DNA of 64,000 bases from a bacterium (GCA_030430075.1 JAUIGN010000027.1:1-64000); one strand, 5' to 3'; shown: positions 54,724 to 64,000, counted from the stretch's first letter. A program made the numbers and translations. Notes: generated by a model from the sequence alone, not told the origin.

Positions 54724-55380
54724 TTAGTCACGCGTTTGCCAGCCGAGCTGACTTGCTGACGACGATTGACCGGTTGCCGCGGTGGCCGATGTCCCGATCG
54801 CTTCGTTCCGCGGCACCACGCTGGCATAGCGGGCCGTCGTGGCCGGAGGCAATTGCGTAATATCGACCGACTCGACCGTTGCCTTTGTGGGTGACGGCGC
54901 GGCCGGCGCTTCATTGATGTGCATGCCGCGGATATTGGGCGGGAGCGTGCTGGGGGCGCTCGTCGACCCGGCCCCACTGCTCTCGACCGCCGTCTGGCTG
55001 GACGATGATTTCGCATCCGGAGTCGCGGAGACCGGGGACGCAGAGGCAGGGGCGGCGGTTGGCGTTTGATGGACGGCCTGGCTGACGGTTCCGCCTTCGT
55101 TTGCGGCGCCGGCCGTCCGAATCCCGGTCCCGACGGAGTTTGAGTTCGCGGCGGCCGACTGGCCCGCTGACAGGCTGGGTGCACGAAACCCGGTCTTGGA
55201 AGCCGGTTCGGCGGGGACGTCCCCACCTTGTTCGTAATACTGGCCCGGCGCGATGATGCCCGTCGAAGGCGGTGGAATCCGCGTCGCTCCGTAGGGCGCC
55301 AGGACATCAATCTTCGGTACCGGCGCGTGGCACCCCGCGACGAAACAGAGTACCAACCAGAGAGGACTGAACCGTTGCAT
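54724..55380 (-). CDS. Lipoprotein of low complexity
   Basis: The 218-residue product begins MQRFSPLWLVLCFVAGCHAP: a hydrophobic signal followed by the lipobox FVAGC, so lipid would be added to Cys near residue 16. The rest is rich in Ala, Ser, Pro and Thr and likely disordered. I start at this ATG because the signal peptide fits directly. Immediately upstream of the SecA-like gene, same strand. No function recognised. Confidence 0.7.
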   Translation of the reverse strand: MQRFSPLWLVLCFVAGCHAPVPKIDVLAPYGATRIPPPSTGIIAPGQYYEQGGDVPAEPASKTGFRAPSLSAGQSAAANSNSVGTGIRTAGAANEGGTVSQAVHQTPTAAPASASPVSATPDAKSSSSQTAVESSGAGSTSAPSTLPPNIRGMHINEAPAAPSPTKATVESVDITQLPPATTARYASVVPRNEAIGTSATAATGQSSSASQLGWQTRD

Positions 55381-55625
55381 CAACAAGCTCCTTCTCGGCA
55401 ATGCCAGGCCGTAGCCGCTTCCCCGCCGTCGTTCGATCGCTCCAAGAACATGAAGCCACACGTGACCGACTGGACCCGCGGACGAAGAAAAGTTGCGGTA
55501 GCTTAGTGGCAAGCGGCATCCATTCCAAGGCGGATTTTCAGGGCACTGCTAGCGTGGTCCGGGTCGGCCAGACGGCCATTTCAACTGGCCGGCAGGCCGC
55601 AACGAGCCAGCACCGCGCGGACCGT

Positions 55626-56090
55626 TCACTCCGTCATCGCGACGCTCCGATAGAACGGGTTGATAATCAGCCGGGCGGTCGACGTCGCCGTGCTGCCGCC
55701 GTCATCGACTGGGGCGCCGGCCGGATTTTCGGTGGGTTCTTCGATCAGTTCCTCGATTGGTGCGGGCGTGGGTGCGGCGGGCATGACTTCGACGTACGGG
55801 TTACGAACGAACCGCGGTGCAACGCGTTCGGGCCGGCGGTAATCGCCACTGTAGGCGAACGGGCTTTGGCCGTAGGTCCGGGCTCGAGGCAGGCTATAGT
55901 AGACGGGCGGGTGGATGGAAAAATAGGGCGGAACGGGCAGACGGCCCAGGCCGTACAATGACCCGCTGTATCCATAGCCGAACCAGGGCAGCCCGGTCCG
56001 TCCCTCGAAGCCTTGGGCCTGCGCTTCGCCGGCCAATGCGCCGACCAGGGTCAGGGTGGCAACGGCCAGCAACATACGATGCAATTTCAT
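55626..56090 (-). CDS. Small secreted protein
   Basis: The 154-residue protein starts MKLHRMLLAVATLTLVGALA, a clear signal peptide ending at AQA near residue 25. The mature part is rich in Gly, Pro and Tyr (FGYGYSGSLYGLG) and a proline/glutamate-rich linker follows. A GAGGA ribosome site lies about eight bases before the ATG. Resembles short exported planctomycete proteins of unknown role. Confidence 0.7.
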   Translation of the reverse strand: MKLHRMLLAVATLTLVGALAGEAQAQGFEGRTGLPWFGYGYSGSLYGLGRLPVPPYFSIHPPVYYSLPRARTYGQSPFAYSGDYRRPERVAPRFVRNPYVEVMPAAPTPAPIEELIEEPTENPAGAPVDDGGSTATSTARLIINPFYRSVAMTE

Positions 56091-56275
56091 GATCCAATCC
56101 TCTGAACGCAACGGGGTGAAGGCCGCGCCGCGCCGGTCAACATCGAGCCGGGCTGGTCGGGGCCGTTTGTATCGAACATAACGAGTCCTCATGGATTCAC
56201 GGTAATTCGGCCTGTGACGCATCGCAAGCTTCGTCCGGCCAGCCGTCTGCCGCCGCTGAGGCCGGGAGATTTTGC

Positions 56276-57448
56276 TTGGAGAACGGGGAACTTACCAGTG
56301 AGCTCAAGGGCGAGGCCGAACGGCTTGGCTTTCAGCGGGTCGGCGTCTGCCCGGCGGTGACGCCGGAGGGAATTCACCGCTTGCACGAGTGGCTTGGCGC
56401 GGGCTACGCCGGTGAAATGAGCTACCTGGACGACCGCCGCGACGCGTACGCGCATCCTGGCCATGTCCTGGAAGGGGCCCGCAGCCTGGTGGTGATGGCG
56501 ATGAACTACCGCACCACGGAGCCTGGCAGCGGCGGTGCCGGTCTGGGCCGCGTCTCGCGATATGCTTGGGGGAGCGCCGATTATCACGACGAAATTCACC
56601 GGCGGCTCAAGCAATTGCGAGCCTTCCTGCTGGGACGGCGACCTTCGGCACGGGTTCGAGGGGTCGTCGACACGGCTCCCCTGCTGGAACGCGAGTTCGC
56701 GCAGCTCGCCGGAATCGGCTGGGTCGGCAAGCACACGTTACTCCTGAACCGCGACATGGGGAGTTGGTTTTTTCTGGCCGTTCTGCTCACCGACCTCGAG
56801 CTTACCTATGACCGACCGTTTGCCACCGACCACTGCGGGCAGTGCACGGCCTGCCTGGATGCCTGTCCCACGGATGCGTTTCCCCGCCCCTACGTGCTGG
56901 ACGCCACCCGCTGCATTAGTTACCTGACGATTGAACTCCGCGAGGCGGTTCCGCTTGCGCTGCGAGCCGGGATTGGGGACTGGTTGTTTGGTTGCGATGT
57001 GTGCCAGGATGTTTGTCCCTGGAATCGGCGGGCTCCCGCAACGGACGAGCCGGCGTTTCAGCCGAATGCCGATGCGAACCCGATGCCACTGGAGGCGCTG
57101 TTCTCGCTGAGCGACGAGGCGTTTCGGCACCGATTTCGAAAGACCCCGTTGTGGAGAACGAAGCGACGGGGCGTCCTGCGGAATGCGGCGATCGTGTTGG
57201 GAAACCAGGGCGATCCGGCGGCGATCACCACGCTGGCGCGCGGCCTGGGCGACGAAGAACCCCTGGTACGGGCCGCCTCTGCCTGGGCGCTCGGCCAAAT
57301 CAACGGTCCGGTCGCACGACACGCACTGGTCGATCGCCTTTCGGAGGAGAGCGTTCCGGAGGTGCAGCGCGAGATTGTTGCGGCCCTCCGCAGGATCGGC
57401 GGTTCCCCGGGCAGCGAACCGGATGACGCTTCCAGCGACGCGGAGTGA
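56276..57448 (+). CDS. queG: Epoxyqueuosine reductase
   Basis: The 390-residue enzyme reduces epoxyqueuosine to queuosine in tRNA. It has the cobalamin-binding N-terminal region and two 4Fe-4S motifs: CGQCTACLDACP (from residue 187) and CDVCQDVCPW (from 240). A C-terminal HEAT-like segment (VRAASAWALGQI, VQREIVAALRRIG) is usual for QueG. The start is TTG after GGGAG; there is no better codon close by. Confidence 0.92.
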   Translation: MENGELTSELKGEAERLGFQRVGVCPAVTPEGIHRLHEWLGAGYAGEMSYLDDRRDAYAHPGHVLEGARSLVVMAMNYRTTEPGSGGAGLGRVSRYAWGSADYHDEIHRRLKQLRAFLLGRRPSARVRGVVDTAPLLEREFAQLAGIGWVGKHTLLLNRDMGSWFFLAVLLTDLELTYDRPFATDHCGQCTACLDACPTDAFPRPYVLDATRCISYLTIELREAVPLALRAGIGDWLFGCDVCQDVCPWNRRAPATDEPAFQPNADANPMPLEALFSLSDEAFRHRFRKTPLWRTKRRGVLRNAAIVLGNQGDPAAITTLARGLGDEEPLVRAASAWALGQINGPVARHALVDRLSEESVPEVQREIVAALRRIGGSPGSEPDDASSDAE

Positions 57449-57502
57449 ACCCGCAGCGAAATGGCCGGCAGCGGCCGCGGCGCGTCTCGATTCGGACCGT
57501 GG

Positions 57503-58651
57503 CTACGCTTGATACACGACTTCACCGGCATTGATCGTGGTCAGAATGCGCAGCGGCCCGACATCGTCGGCAGGCGGCTGGAACAGGATCAGGTCCGCGA
57601 CGGCGCCGACCTCGAGCGCACCGCTCGGTACGCCGATCAGCTCCGCCGGGCGGCGGCTCGCCAGGTCGATGGCGGTCGCCAGCGGGACATCCGCGAAGCG
57701 GGGCAGGTTGGCGATCCCATACGTCATCGGCAGTCCGGCCCCCGCCATGTATTGGCGTTGTCCGGCCACGACGATGCGACCGTTTTCCAGAATTTCGATG
57801 TCGCCGATGCTGGTGTTGGCATATTCACCGGGCGGCATGCCGGCCATCCCGACGAGGTCGCTGACGAGGACGCAACGGTCAATGGTCTTGCCGCGCACGA
57901 AGCACTTGACGACCGCCGGCGGCAAGTGGTGCCCGTCGACAATCAGGCTGGCGACCAGGCGGTCTTCGGCCAGTTGATCCCAGATGTAGTTCGGGTGCCG
58001 CCGCAACTGACCGTGGGCCCCGTTGCCCAGGTGGGTGCTCATGCGGGCACCCGCGTCGACGGCGGCCTTGATCTGCTCCGAGTTGGCCGCGGTATGACCG
58101 ATGGCCACCAACACGCCGCTGGCAGCCGCTTTCTCGATAAACGCCGGCCCGTTGTCGTATTCAGGGGAGAGGGTGATGATCTTGATCCGCCCTTCGGCCG
58201 CTTCCTGCAGGCGTTGAAACTCGTCCCAATCCGGCGGCCGGCAATGTTCCAGCGGATGTGCACCGCGGGGGCCGTCTTCGGGAGACATGTAGGGGCCCTC
58301 GAGATGAAAGCCCGGCACGCGGCGGGCAACTTCGGGAGACCGGCAGGCGGCCGCCAGCGTCTGCATGACATGGTGGAGCATCTCGAACGAGTGCGTCGTG
58401 GCAGTCGGCAGGTACGAGGTAACGCCGTCGGCGTCCATCGCCAGACCAATGTCGCAAACACGCTGCTCGTCTAACGCCGGATCGTTGAATTCCTGGCCGC
58501 CGTAGCCGTTGATTTGCAAATCGACCAGGCCTGGGCCGATCCAGGGACTGCCGTCGTCGACCGTGGTTGGTTCGATCTGCCTGATGTGTCCATCCGCAAT
58601 GCTGATTTGAACAGCCTCCCCGGTATCATACCGGCGTCCCTGAATTTGCAT
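57503..58651 (-). CDS. nagA: N-acetylglucosamine-6-phosphate deacetylase-like amidohydrolase
   Basis: The 382-residue protein belongs to the NagA branch of the amidohydrolases: IGPGLVDLQINGYGG near 38-52, HLEGPYMSPEDGPRGAH near 125-141 (metal Glu), AIGHTAAN near 193, STHLGNGAHG near 214 (usually THLFNAM in NagA) and LVSDLVGM with the catalytic Asp near 273. The change at the THL motif suggests a modified substrate pocket, so a related sugar derivative is possible. Located 91 bases after the GH88 gene, same strand, suggesting a shared polysaccharide-degradation job. Confidence 0.8.
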   Translation of the reverse strand: MQIQGRRYDTGEAVQISIADGHIRQIEPTTVDDGSPWIGPGLVDLQINGYGGQEFNDPALDEQRVCDIGLAMDADGVTSYLPTATTHSFEMLHHVMQTLAAACRSPEVARRVPGFHLEGPYMSPEDGPRGAHPLEHCRPPDWDEFQRLQEAAEGRIKIITLSPEYDNGPAFIEKAAASGVLVAIGHTAANSEQIKAAVDAGARMSTHLGNGAHGQLRRHPNYIWDQLAEDRLVASLIVDGHHLPPAVVKCFVRGKTIDRCVLVSDLVGMAGMPPGEYANTSIGDIEILENGRIVVAGQRQYMAGAGLPMTYGIANLPRFADVPLATAIDLASRRPAELIGVPSGALEVGAVADLILFQPPADDVGPLRILTTINAGEVVYQA

Positions 58652-58742
58652 GCTCGTACTCTCGTTGGTCGGTCGTCCAGACGGGCAATTCTCGCGCAGC
58701 GAAAGGCGACGCGATGTTTTTACGGAATTGGTCTCACGGCGT

Positions 58743-59864
58743 TCAGCGCGCTGCGTTCACGACTTTGCTCAACGCCTCCACAAAGAAGTATTCACCCCAC
58801 ATCACCGATTCATCGACTCCCAGTTCTTTCTTGGTGTGGTACACGCCATGCTTGAGGATCCCCTCCCATCCCGGCGTCTCGCTGGCCAGGTATTCGGGCG
58901 CGACCAGGGCGTCCAGCATTGCCAAGGCGGTCTCTCGGTAATGCGCGGCAAGCTCCGGCGGTGCGACTTGTTGGGCCAGGTCGAGCAGGCCGCTGGCGGC
59001 GATTGCGCCGGCCGACGAGTCCTTTTGCGCGCCCCAGGGGGCGGGCTGAGAAATGTCTGCGTCAAAGTCCCAGTAGGGGACGCGATCCGCCGGCAGGTTC
59101 GCCGCCCAGAAGTCGGCATTCCGGCAGGCAACATCCAGAAACTCCTGTTCACCGGTCAGCGCATAGACCTTGCTGTAGCCGTAGAGGGACCAGGCGAGCC
59201 CCCGCGCCCAGCGGCTGTCTCCGGCCAAGCCTTGGTGCGTGGTCTGTTCCAGGAATTCGCCGGTTTCCAGGTTGAATCGTCCTTCATGGGCCGTGGATCC
59301 ATCCGGCCGGACAAGGTAATCGCGAGTGGTGCGGCAATGGGCGGTCGCGAGCGTCCTTAAGGCGTCATCGTTCGTCTCCCGGGCGGCGTAAAAGATAATC
59401 GGGACATTCATCATGATGTCGATGAAGAGCGACTCGGGGGCGACGAAGCTCCGCAAGTACCGGCCCTTCTCCTGAAACCGCATGGCGAGCGTGCGTCCCG
59501 CCTGGATGAGGACCCCGTGCAGGTGTTCGTCCCCGGTCAGCTCGAACCAAGGTTTGTAAGTGCTCAGGAAGATGAATCCCAGGTCATGCACGTCCCGGTC
59601 ATGCTGTCGGTGCTCGAGTAACTTCGAATAGTGTTCGGCCCGGGCGCGCCACTGCGGGTCCTGCGTACGCAGGTGAAACTGCCACATCATGCCGGCCAGG
59701 AACCCGCCCGTCCAATCCGTCCATAGTTCACCTTCGTGGTGCCAGCGACCGCCAACCGTGTAGATTGGAAAGAAATCGGGGTGCTTCTCGATCAGCGCGG
59801 CGACCTGGGTTTCGGCAAATTCCAGGGCATGGGTGTAGGTCGTTTGTCGATCGGCGGCGGTCAT
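58743..59864 (-). CDS. Glycoside hydrolase family 88 (unsaturated glucuronyl hydrolase)
   Basis: The 373-residue protein has the alpha/alpha-barrel pattern of GH88: GGRWHHEGELWTDWTGGFLAGMMW near 38-60, VHDLGFIFLSTY near 90 (first catalytic Asp), PESLFIDIMMNVP near 146 (second), and DSRWARGLAWSLYGY near 217. GH88 enzymes remove unsaturated uronic acids left by lyases acting on glycosaminoglycans or ulvan, which suits a marine planctomycete. No signal peptide from the chosen ATG, so it acts in the cytoplasm. An open upstream extension is spurious. Confidence 0.88.
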   Translation of the reverse strand: MTAADRQTTYTHALEFAETQVAALIEKHPDFFPIYTVGGRWHHEGELWTDWTGGFLAGMMWQFHLRTQDPQWRARAEHYSKLLEHRQHDRDVHDLGFIFLSTYKPWFELTGDEHLHGVLIQAGRTLAMRFQEKGRYLRSFVAPESLFIDIMMNVPIIFYAARETNDDALRTLATAHCRTTRDYLVRPDGSTAHEGRFNLETGEFLEQTTHQGLAGDSRWARGLAWSLYGYSKVYALTGEQEFLDVACRNADFWAANLPADRVPYWDFDADISQPAPWGAQKDSSAGAIAASGLLDLAQQVAPPELAAHYRETALAMLDALVAPEYLASETPGWEGILKHGVYHTKKELGVDESVMWGEYFFVEALSKVVNAAR

Positions 59865-60316
59865 CGGAGTCTCCAGGTGACAATGAGCGGGTAAGCGAGC
59901 CAATCCTAACGCGGAAGAGTCGTCGCCGGCTAGGGTCGTCGCCGGATAGGGGGAGCGTGCCAAAATCTGGTTCGCTCCCGCTGGTCGCGCCCCAGAGCTG
60001 CGCGCCCCGTGCGCGCAGGTCACAAGGTAAGACTCTAACGCGCCAAGGCGGCAGCGAGCTAGGGAGCGTGCCGGCAGCGTCGGGCCCAGATTTCCGGCAG
60101 GCTGTAGCGTCCCGCTGCGATCGACGTCGAACGGCGAAGAAATGAGTTCCCGCGCAAGTCATGACTTCGCGGCTCGCGCCTGGCCCGAATTACGTGATGC
60201 GGCGTCCATGTGCCAGGTGGTGCATCGCGCATCACGCATCGCGGCGGGCGTGAAGTCGGCTGGTTGACGATCGTGGGCCTCCGTGCTATCCCGGTGATGT
60301 GAATTACGTGCCCACC
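59865..60316. other. Gap with a short direct repeat
   Basis: GTCGTCGCCGG followed by C/A TAGGG occurs twice in tandem near 59921-59955. Otherwise I see no gene in this about 450-base interval; it separates the divergent GH88 and trmL genes. Confidence 0.5.
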
Positions 60317-60805
60317 ATGCATATTGTCCTTTACGAGCCTGAAATTCCCCAAAACACGGGGAATATCGGGCGAACCTGCCTGGCGCTCGGTGCCAAGCTG
60401 TGGCTTGTTCGACCGCTCGGATTTCGGCTGGACGAACACCATCGGCGGCGAGCGGGGCTTGACTATTGGGAACAACTCGTCTGGCAGGATGTGCCCAACT
60501 GGGAAACGATCTCCAAGTCGCTGGAGCGGCAACGCACGTGGCTGTTTTCCAAAACGGCGACCATCAACTACACGGATGTCGCGTACCGACCGGGAGACAC
60601 GCTCGTTTTCGGCAGTGAATCCAAGGGCTTGCCGCGATCGCTGCTGGAGGAGGGGGCGGATCGTGTGGTCGGGATCCCGATGCGGGATGCGGTTCGCAGC
60701 CTGAACCTGTCGAGCGCAGTGGCTGTAGCAGGTTACGAAGCCTGGCGGCAATGGCGCGAGCGGGACCACGAAGCCGAAGTCGCCCGGCCGCCGGACACAA
60801 CGTAA
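60317..60805 (+). CDS. trmL: tRNA (cytidine(34)-2'-O)-methyltransferase
   Basis: The 162-residue SPOUT methyltransferase begins MHIVLYEPEIPQNTGNIGRT, which is typical of TrmL, and has FGSESKGLP near 103 and the knot end IPMRDAVRSLNLSSAVAV near 124. It methylates the wobble base of tRNA-Leu. I chose the ATG at MHIVLY; a GTG six codons upstream gives an unlikely extension. Confidence 0.9.
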   Translation: MHIVLYEPEIPQNTGNIGRTCLALGAKLWLVRPLGFRLDEHHRRRAGLDYWEQLVWQDVPNWETISKSLERQRTWLFSKTATINYTDVAYRPGDTLVFGSESKGLPRSLLEEGADRVVGIPMRDAVRSLNLSSAVAVAGYEAWRQWRERDHEAEVARPPDTT

Positions 60806-60910
60806 CAGACCGCCGGTTCCCGCAGATGGCCAGTGAACGCCCGGTCCACGAACGGGACGCCAATTCGCAATCCATTTCGCTAACCACTTATCCCATAACG
60901 GAGACGATTC

Positions 60911-61963
60911 GTGCCTACTTTCGATGCGGCTCAACTGCAATCGTTCGCGACCGACCTGCTTGCCACCTGTGCCACCGAGGAAGAGTCCCAGCGCGTGGCA
61001 AGCGGGCTGGTGAACGCCAACCTGCGGGGGTACGAATCCCACGGTGTGATGCGACTGCCGTATTACATCAAAGCGGTAGCGGACGGCGAAGTGGTCTCGG
61101 GGGCGGAATTGGCCATCTTGCGGGAATCGCCGACCCATCTGGTGACCGACGCCAATTGGGGATTCGGCCAAGTGCAGGCCGGCCGCATGCTGGATCGCTT
61201 GATCGAAAAGACGCGGGCCAACGGGATGGCGATCGGAACGATGATTCACGCCGGGCATATCGGGCGGCTGGGTGAGTATTGCGAGGCGGCCGCGGCAGAG
61301 AACATGGTCTCCATCATCATGGTCAACTCGCATGGGGCGGCGGTCCGCGTCGCTCCGCCCGGCGGTACGGCGCCACGGCTGAGCACCAACCCTTTGGCAA
61401 TCGGCGTGCCGCAGGAAGGTCGGCCCCTGATGTTGGATTTCAGCACCAGTGCGACCGCCGAAGGAAAAGTGCGCGTGAAGAAGATTGCCGGCGAGCCGTG
61501 CCCGCCCGGCTGGCTCCTCGACAATCGGGGCCAGCCGACCACCGATCCGGAAACACTCTACGGCAACCCGCCCGGATCCATTCTGCCGATGGGAGGTGGC
61601 CAAGCCTATAAGGGATTTGGCCTCAGCCTGATGATCGAAATCTTGACCGGTGCCCTCTCGGGAGGGCGGACATCGCGCGAGCCGCTCTACCCCAAGAAAG
61701 GAAACTGCGTCTTCATGCTGCTGGTCGATCCCGAGTTCTTCGGCGGGGCCGACCATTTCGCCGACGAAGTCAGGCAACTGACGGACTACGTTTGCAGCAG
61801 CCCGCGTGTTGATGGCTGTGACGAAATCATCCTGCCCGGCGACCCGGAACGAAAGATGTTAGATCAACGGCAAGCAAACGGGATCTTCCTGGACGACGAG
61901 AATTGGGCCGCGCTGGCCCGTCTCGCCGACCAGGTGAACGTTGCCGTCCCGCAGGCCAGCTGA
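60911..61963 (+). CDS. Malate/L-lactate dehydrogenase-like protein (Ldh2 family)
   Basis: The 350-residue protein shows the Ldh2 (type 2 malate/ureidoglycolate dehydrogenase) pattern: RGYESHGVMRLPYY near 38-51, GHIGRLGEYCE near 117, NPLAIGVP near 160, DFSTSATAEGKV near 178, and GGGQAYKGFGL near 231. These NAD(P) enzymes oxidise 2-hydroxyacids; the exact substrate cannot be read. The start is GTG (MPTFDAAQLQ). Confidence 0.88.
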   Translation: MPTFDAAQLQSFATDLLATCATEEESQRVASGLVNANLRGYESHGVMRLPYYIKAVADGEVVSGAELAILRESPTHLVTDANWGFGQVQAGRMLDRLIEKTRANGMAIGTMIHAGHIGRLGEYCEAAAAENMVSIIMVNSHGAAVRVAPPGGTAPRLSTNPLAIGVPQEGRPLMLDFSTSATAEGKVRVKKIAGEPCPPGWLLDNRGQPTTDPETLYGNPPGSILPMGGGQAYKGFGLSLMIEILTGALSGGRTSREPLYPKKGNCVFMLLVDPEFFGGADHFADEVRQLTDYVCSSPRVDGCDEIILPGDPERKMLDQRQANGIFLDDENWAALARLADQVNVAVPQAS

Positions 61964-62388
61964 CGGTGCGGCGCCGAAGGCGGGTGGGAGCCAAGGAGGG
62001 GGATCAAGCGATTCGCTGAGGACAGGCGGCGCTGGTGACGTTTTAGCACGACGGCGCGCAAATCCGCACACCGCGGCTGCGGCGAGCTTGGCCGCACATC
62101 TGAGGGGTCGTTTTCGGGGGAGCCACTGCCGCTTTGGGGCCCGTTCCGCGCGGTTTCTCGGCGACTTGCCACTCACCTGCGGTAGACAAACGGTCCGAAC
62201 CCGCCATCGGCCCGCCGTTTGCGGCGATGCAGGGTAAACTCTGGTTGGGGTACGCGCCGACAGACGATGCGGCCTCAACCAGGCGTTCCCTGACCCTGCC
62301 TGTCGGGGTCGCTCCGAGCAATCGCCGGTGCCTCCACGCCGGGGTGGTCCCTTCTCCCCTCGAACTCCTACCCCCCCCAAGAAAACTC
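61964..62388. other. Non-coding gap
   Basis: About 425 bases with long open frames on both strands but no protein-like composition. I see no repeat or hairpin worth naming; it should include the promoter of the secreted haem protein. Confidence 0.45.
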
Positions 62389-63690
62389 ATGTCGACACGA
62401 ACTCTCTTCACCTGCCTGCTGTTATTTGCTCCGCTGCCCCAGGTGGCCTCGGCCCAGTTGCTGGAGTTCGAGCGGCCCCCAATCGACTACAACAATCGCG
62501 ATGCGGACAATCCCGTGGCGCGGCTGCAAACGCGACTCGATGCGGGTGACGTGACGCTCGAATTCAAGGATGGCACCGGGTACTTGGAATCGGTGTTGGC
62601 GGCACTGGAGATTCCGCAGGAGTCGCAGTTGCTGGTGTTCTCGAAGACCAGTCTGCAATTGCACAAGATCACGGCGAGCCGTCCGCGGGCCGTGTACTTC
62701 AACGATGACACCTACATTGGCTTCGTTCAGTTCGGTGACGTCTTGGAGATCTCGACGGCGGACCCCGAGTTGGGTGGCGTGTTTTACACGCTGAAACAGG
62801 AACCGCAGGAGACGCCGCAATTCGTACGTGATCGGGGGCAGTGCTTGACATGCCACGCGTCCAGCAAGACGAAGGGAGTGCCGGGGCACCTGGTGCGGTC
62901 CGTCTTTGCGGCCCGCAGCGGGCAGCCTGCCTATGGGTCGGGAACGTACCTGACCGACCACCGATCCGACTTCGCACGGCGCTTCGGCGGCTGGTACATC
63001 ACGGGGACGCATGGCGATTTGCGGCACATGGGGAACGAGACGATCTCCAGCACGAACTACCGCGAGATGCTGGACCGTGAGCGGGGTGCCAATGTGGTCG
63101 ACCTGTCGGATCGATTTGACACAACACCCTATCTCAAGCCGACCAGTGACCTGGTGGCCAAGTTGGTGCTCGACCACCAGACCCAGATGCACAACTACAT
63201 CGCCCTGGCCGGGATGGAGACGCGGAGCGCACTGCACTACAACCGGGTCATGGCCGCGGCGCTTGAACGCCCCGCCGATGAACTCACCGATTCCGCTCGG
63301 CGGAGGATCGAATCGGTCGCCGAGAAGCTGGTCGAGTATATGCTGTTTGTCGACGAGTTTCCGTTGTCCGGTCCGGTGAAAGGCGTGAATCGGTTTGCCG
63401 AGGACTTTGCGGCGCGCGAGCCGCGCGATGGGCAGGGACGCTCATTGTTTCAGCTCGATCTGGAGAAACGGCTGCTCCGGTATCCCTGCAGTTGGTTGGT
63501 CTACACGGAGTCTTTCGAAAAGCTGCCGGTAGAGGTCTATCGGCGGGTGGCCATCCGCCTGCGCGATGTGCTGACGGACCCTGAAGAACCGGCCGGGTTC
63601 AAACATCTCAGCCGTTCGGATCGGACCGCGATCTTCGAAATCCTGCGTGATACCAAGCCTCGCCTGGCGGCCCTTTGGCAACCTGAGTAA
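62389..63690 (+). CDS. Secreted protein with one c-type haem motif
   Basis: The 433-residue protein has a signal peptide (MSTRTLFTCLLLFAPLPQVASAQ) and a single CLTCH haem-attachment motif near residue 155. The body includes YGSGTYLTDHRSDFARRFGGW and a C-terminal conserved helical part. Haem would be attached outside the cytoplasm. I do not know the substrate; a redox role in the planctomycete periplasm is an inference. Start chosen at the signal peptide; an ATG 85 codons upstream is not used. Confidence 0.75.
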   Translation: MSTRTLFTCLLLFAPLPQVASAQLLEFERPPIDYNNRDADNPVARLQTRLDAGDVTLEFKDGTGYLESVLAALEIPQESQLLVFSKTSLQLHKITASRPRAVYFNDDTYIGFVQFGDVLEISTADPELGGVFYTLKQEPQETPQFVRDRGQCLTCHASSKTKGVPGHLVRSVFAARSGQPAYGSGTYLTDHRSDFARRFGGWYITGTHGDLRHMGNETISSTNYREMLDRERGANVVDLSDRFDTTPYLKPTSDLVAKLVLDHQTQMHNYIALAGMETRSALHYNRVMAAALERPADELTDSARRRIESVAEKLVEYMLFVDEFPLSGPVKGVNRFAEDFAAREPRDGQGRSLFQLDLEKRLLRYPCSWLVYTESFEKLPVEVYRRVAIRLRDVLTDPEEPAGFKHLSRSDRTAIFEILRDTKPRLAALWQPE

Positions 63691-63705
63691 CGGCAACCTG
63701 AGTAA
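63677..63705 (+). repeat. 15-base tandem duplication at a stop codon
   Basis: GGCAACCTGAGTAA occurs twice with period 15; the first copy is the last four sense codons and the stop of the haem protein. A small slip-duplication. Confidence 0.75.
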
Positions 63706-64000
63706 GTCGTGCGGCGCGAGGCGTCGTCTGGCCTGGAGCGTCGCGGCAATCGCTCAATACGTCGTTCGATCGTGGTGGATGCTTGCCAGGTGCCGGTCCC
63801 ATGGTGCATCATGGGTGCCTGTCAGCGCCGTCTTGTATTTCGCTTCGGGTCGACTCACAGACAACTTCGGCATGTGGCTCCAACGCGAACGTCTGCCAAC
63901 CGAGGCAGGTTGGCCGCGCCGCTTGCCGACGGCAGCGGCTGCTGGGAGGTTGGTTGTGAGTTGCGGCGCGGTGCTTCGAATCGCTCGGGAGATGATGCCA
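63706..64000. other. End of window, no gene seen
   Basis: The last about 300 bases contain no frame I can support on either strand. Confidence 0.4.

Noticed and set aside
60059..61777. A 572-codon minus-strand frame opposite trmL and the dehydrogenase
   Set aside because: Both plus-strand genes are well-known families with full motifs; the minus frame is a mirror artefact of GC-rich codons.

Overview
The window looks like a chromosome segment of a planctomycete of the Pirellula/Rhodopirellula type. The main clue is the 5843-residue exported protein: it has a basic N-terminus followed by LELLEERNLLA, then GEVED, FG-GAP, Calx-beta, cadherin and dockerin repeats. Other clues are the ISAzo13-type ('Rhodopirellula transposase') element and the scarcity of Shine-Dalgarno sites in much of the window.

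The window splits into an accessory part (about 1-48.6 kb) and a conserved chromosomal part (about 49-64 kb). The boundary is sharp: a 40-nt 5' half of a tRNA-Pro(GGG), cut in the anticodon loop, lies at 48573-48612 and looks like the attachment-site scar of an integrated element.

Accessory part, left to right: a TPR-CHAT membrane protein (0-3.6 kb); a loxP-like palindrome (3.63 kb); a defence-type operon read leftward, made of a SIR2-domain protein, a small middle protein and a Rad50/SMC-like ABC ATPase split by a frameshift (3.9-8.0 kb), with a BrxL-like C-terminal scrap and a small HTH gene upstream; leftward genes of phage or plasmid type (DUF6884-like, Gp88-like, hypotheticals; 8.7-12.9 kb); an HTH gene broken by an ISAzo13-type insertion (13.1-14.7 kb); a TIR-domain (PF10137-type) protein; an HNH nuclease pair; a ParE-type toxin-antitoxin pair; then a conjugation and replication module with an FtsK/TraD-like coupling ATPase, an XRE regulator with a palindromic operator, a replication-relaxation family protein and a zinc/TOPRIM primase (19-25.4 kb). 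The giant surface protein (26.5-44.1 kb) lies as cargo between this module and a second replication block: DnaB helicase, a duplicated winged-helix replication protein and a coiled-coil protein (44.5-48.0 kb). Beyond it is a hairpin- and repeat-rich gap that could be an origin. No integrase is visible. I infer an integrative or plasmid-derived element whose left end I cannot place.

Conserved part: short-chain dehydrogenase, orotidine-5'-phosphate decarboxylase, nucleoside diphosphate kinase, a YdjM-like membrane hydrolase, a short SecA paralogue, a lipoprotein and a small secreted protein, QueG, a NagA-like deacetylase next to a GH88 hydrolase, TrmL, a malate/lactate dehydrogenase and a secreted one-haem protein.

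The points most worth attention are the SIR2/middle/ABC operon, the dense hairpin elements at 19.0 and 25.4-25.8 kb, the pyrimidine-rich leaders shared by unrelated element genes, the lox-like site, and the giant adhesin embedded in a replication module. All family calls come from reading motifs; no database search was run.
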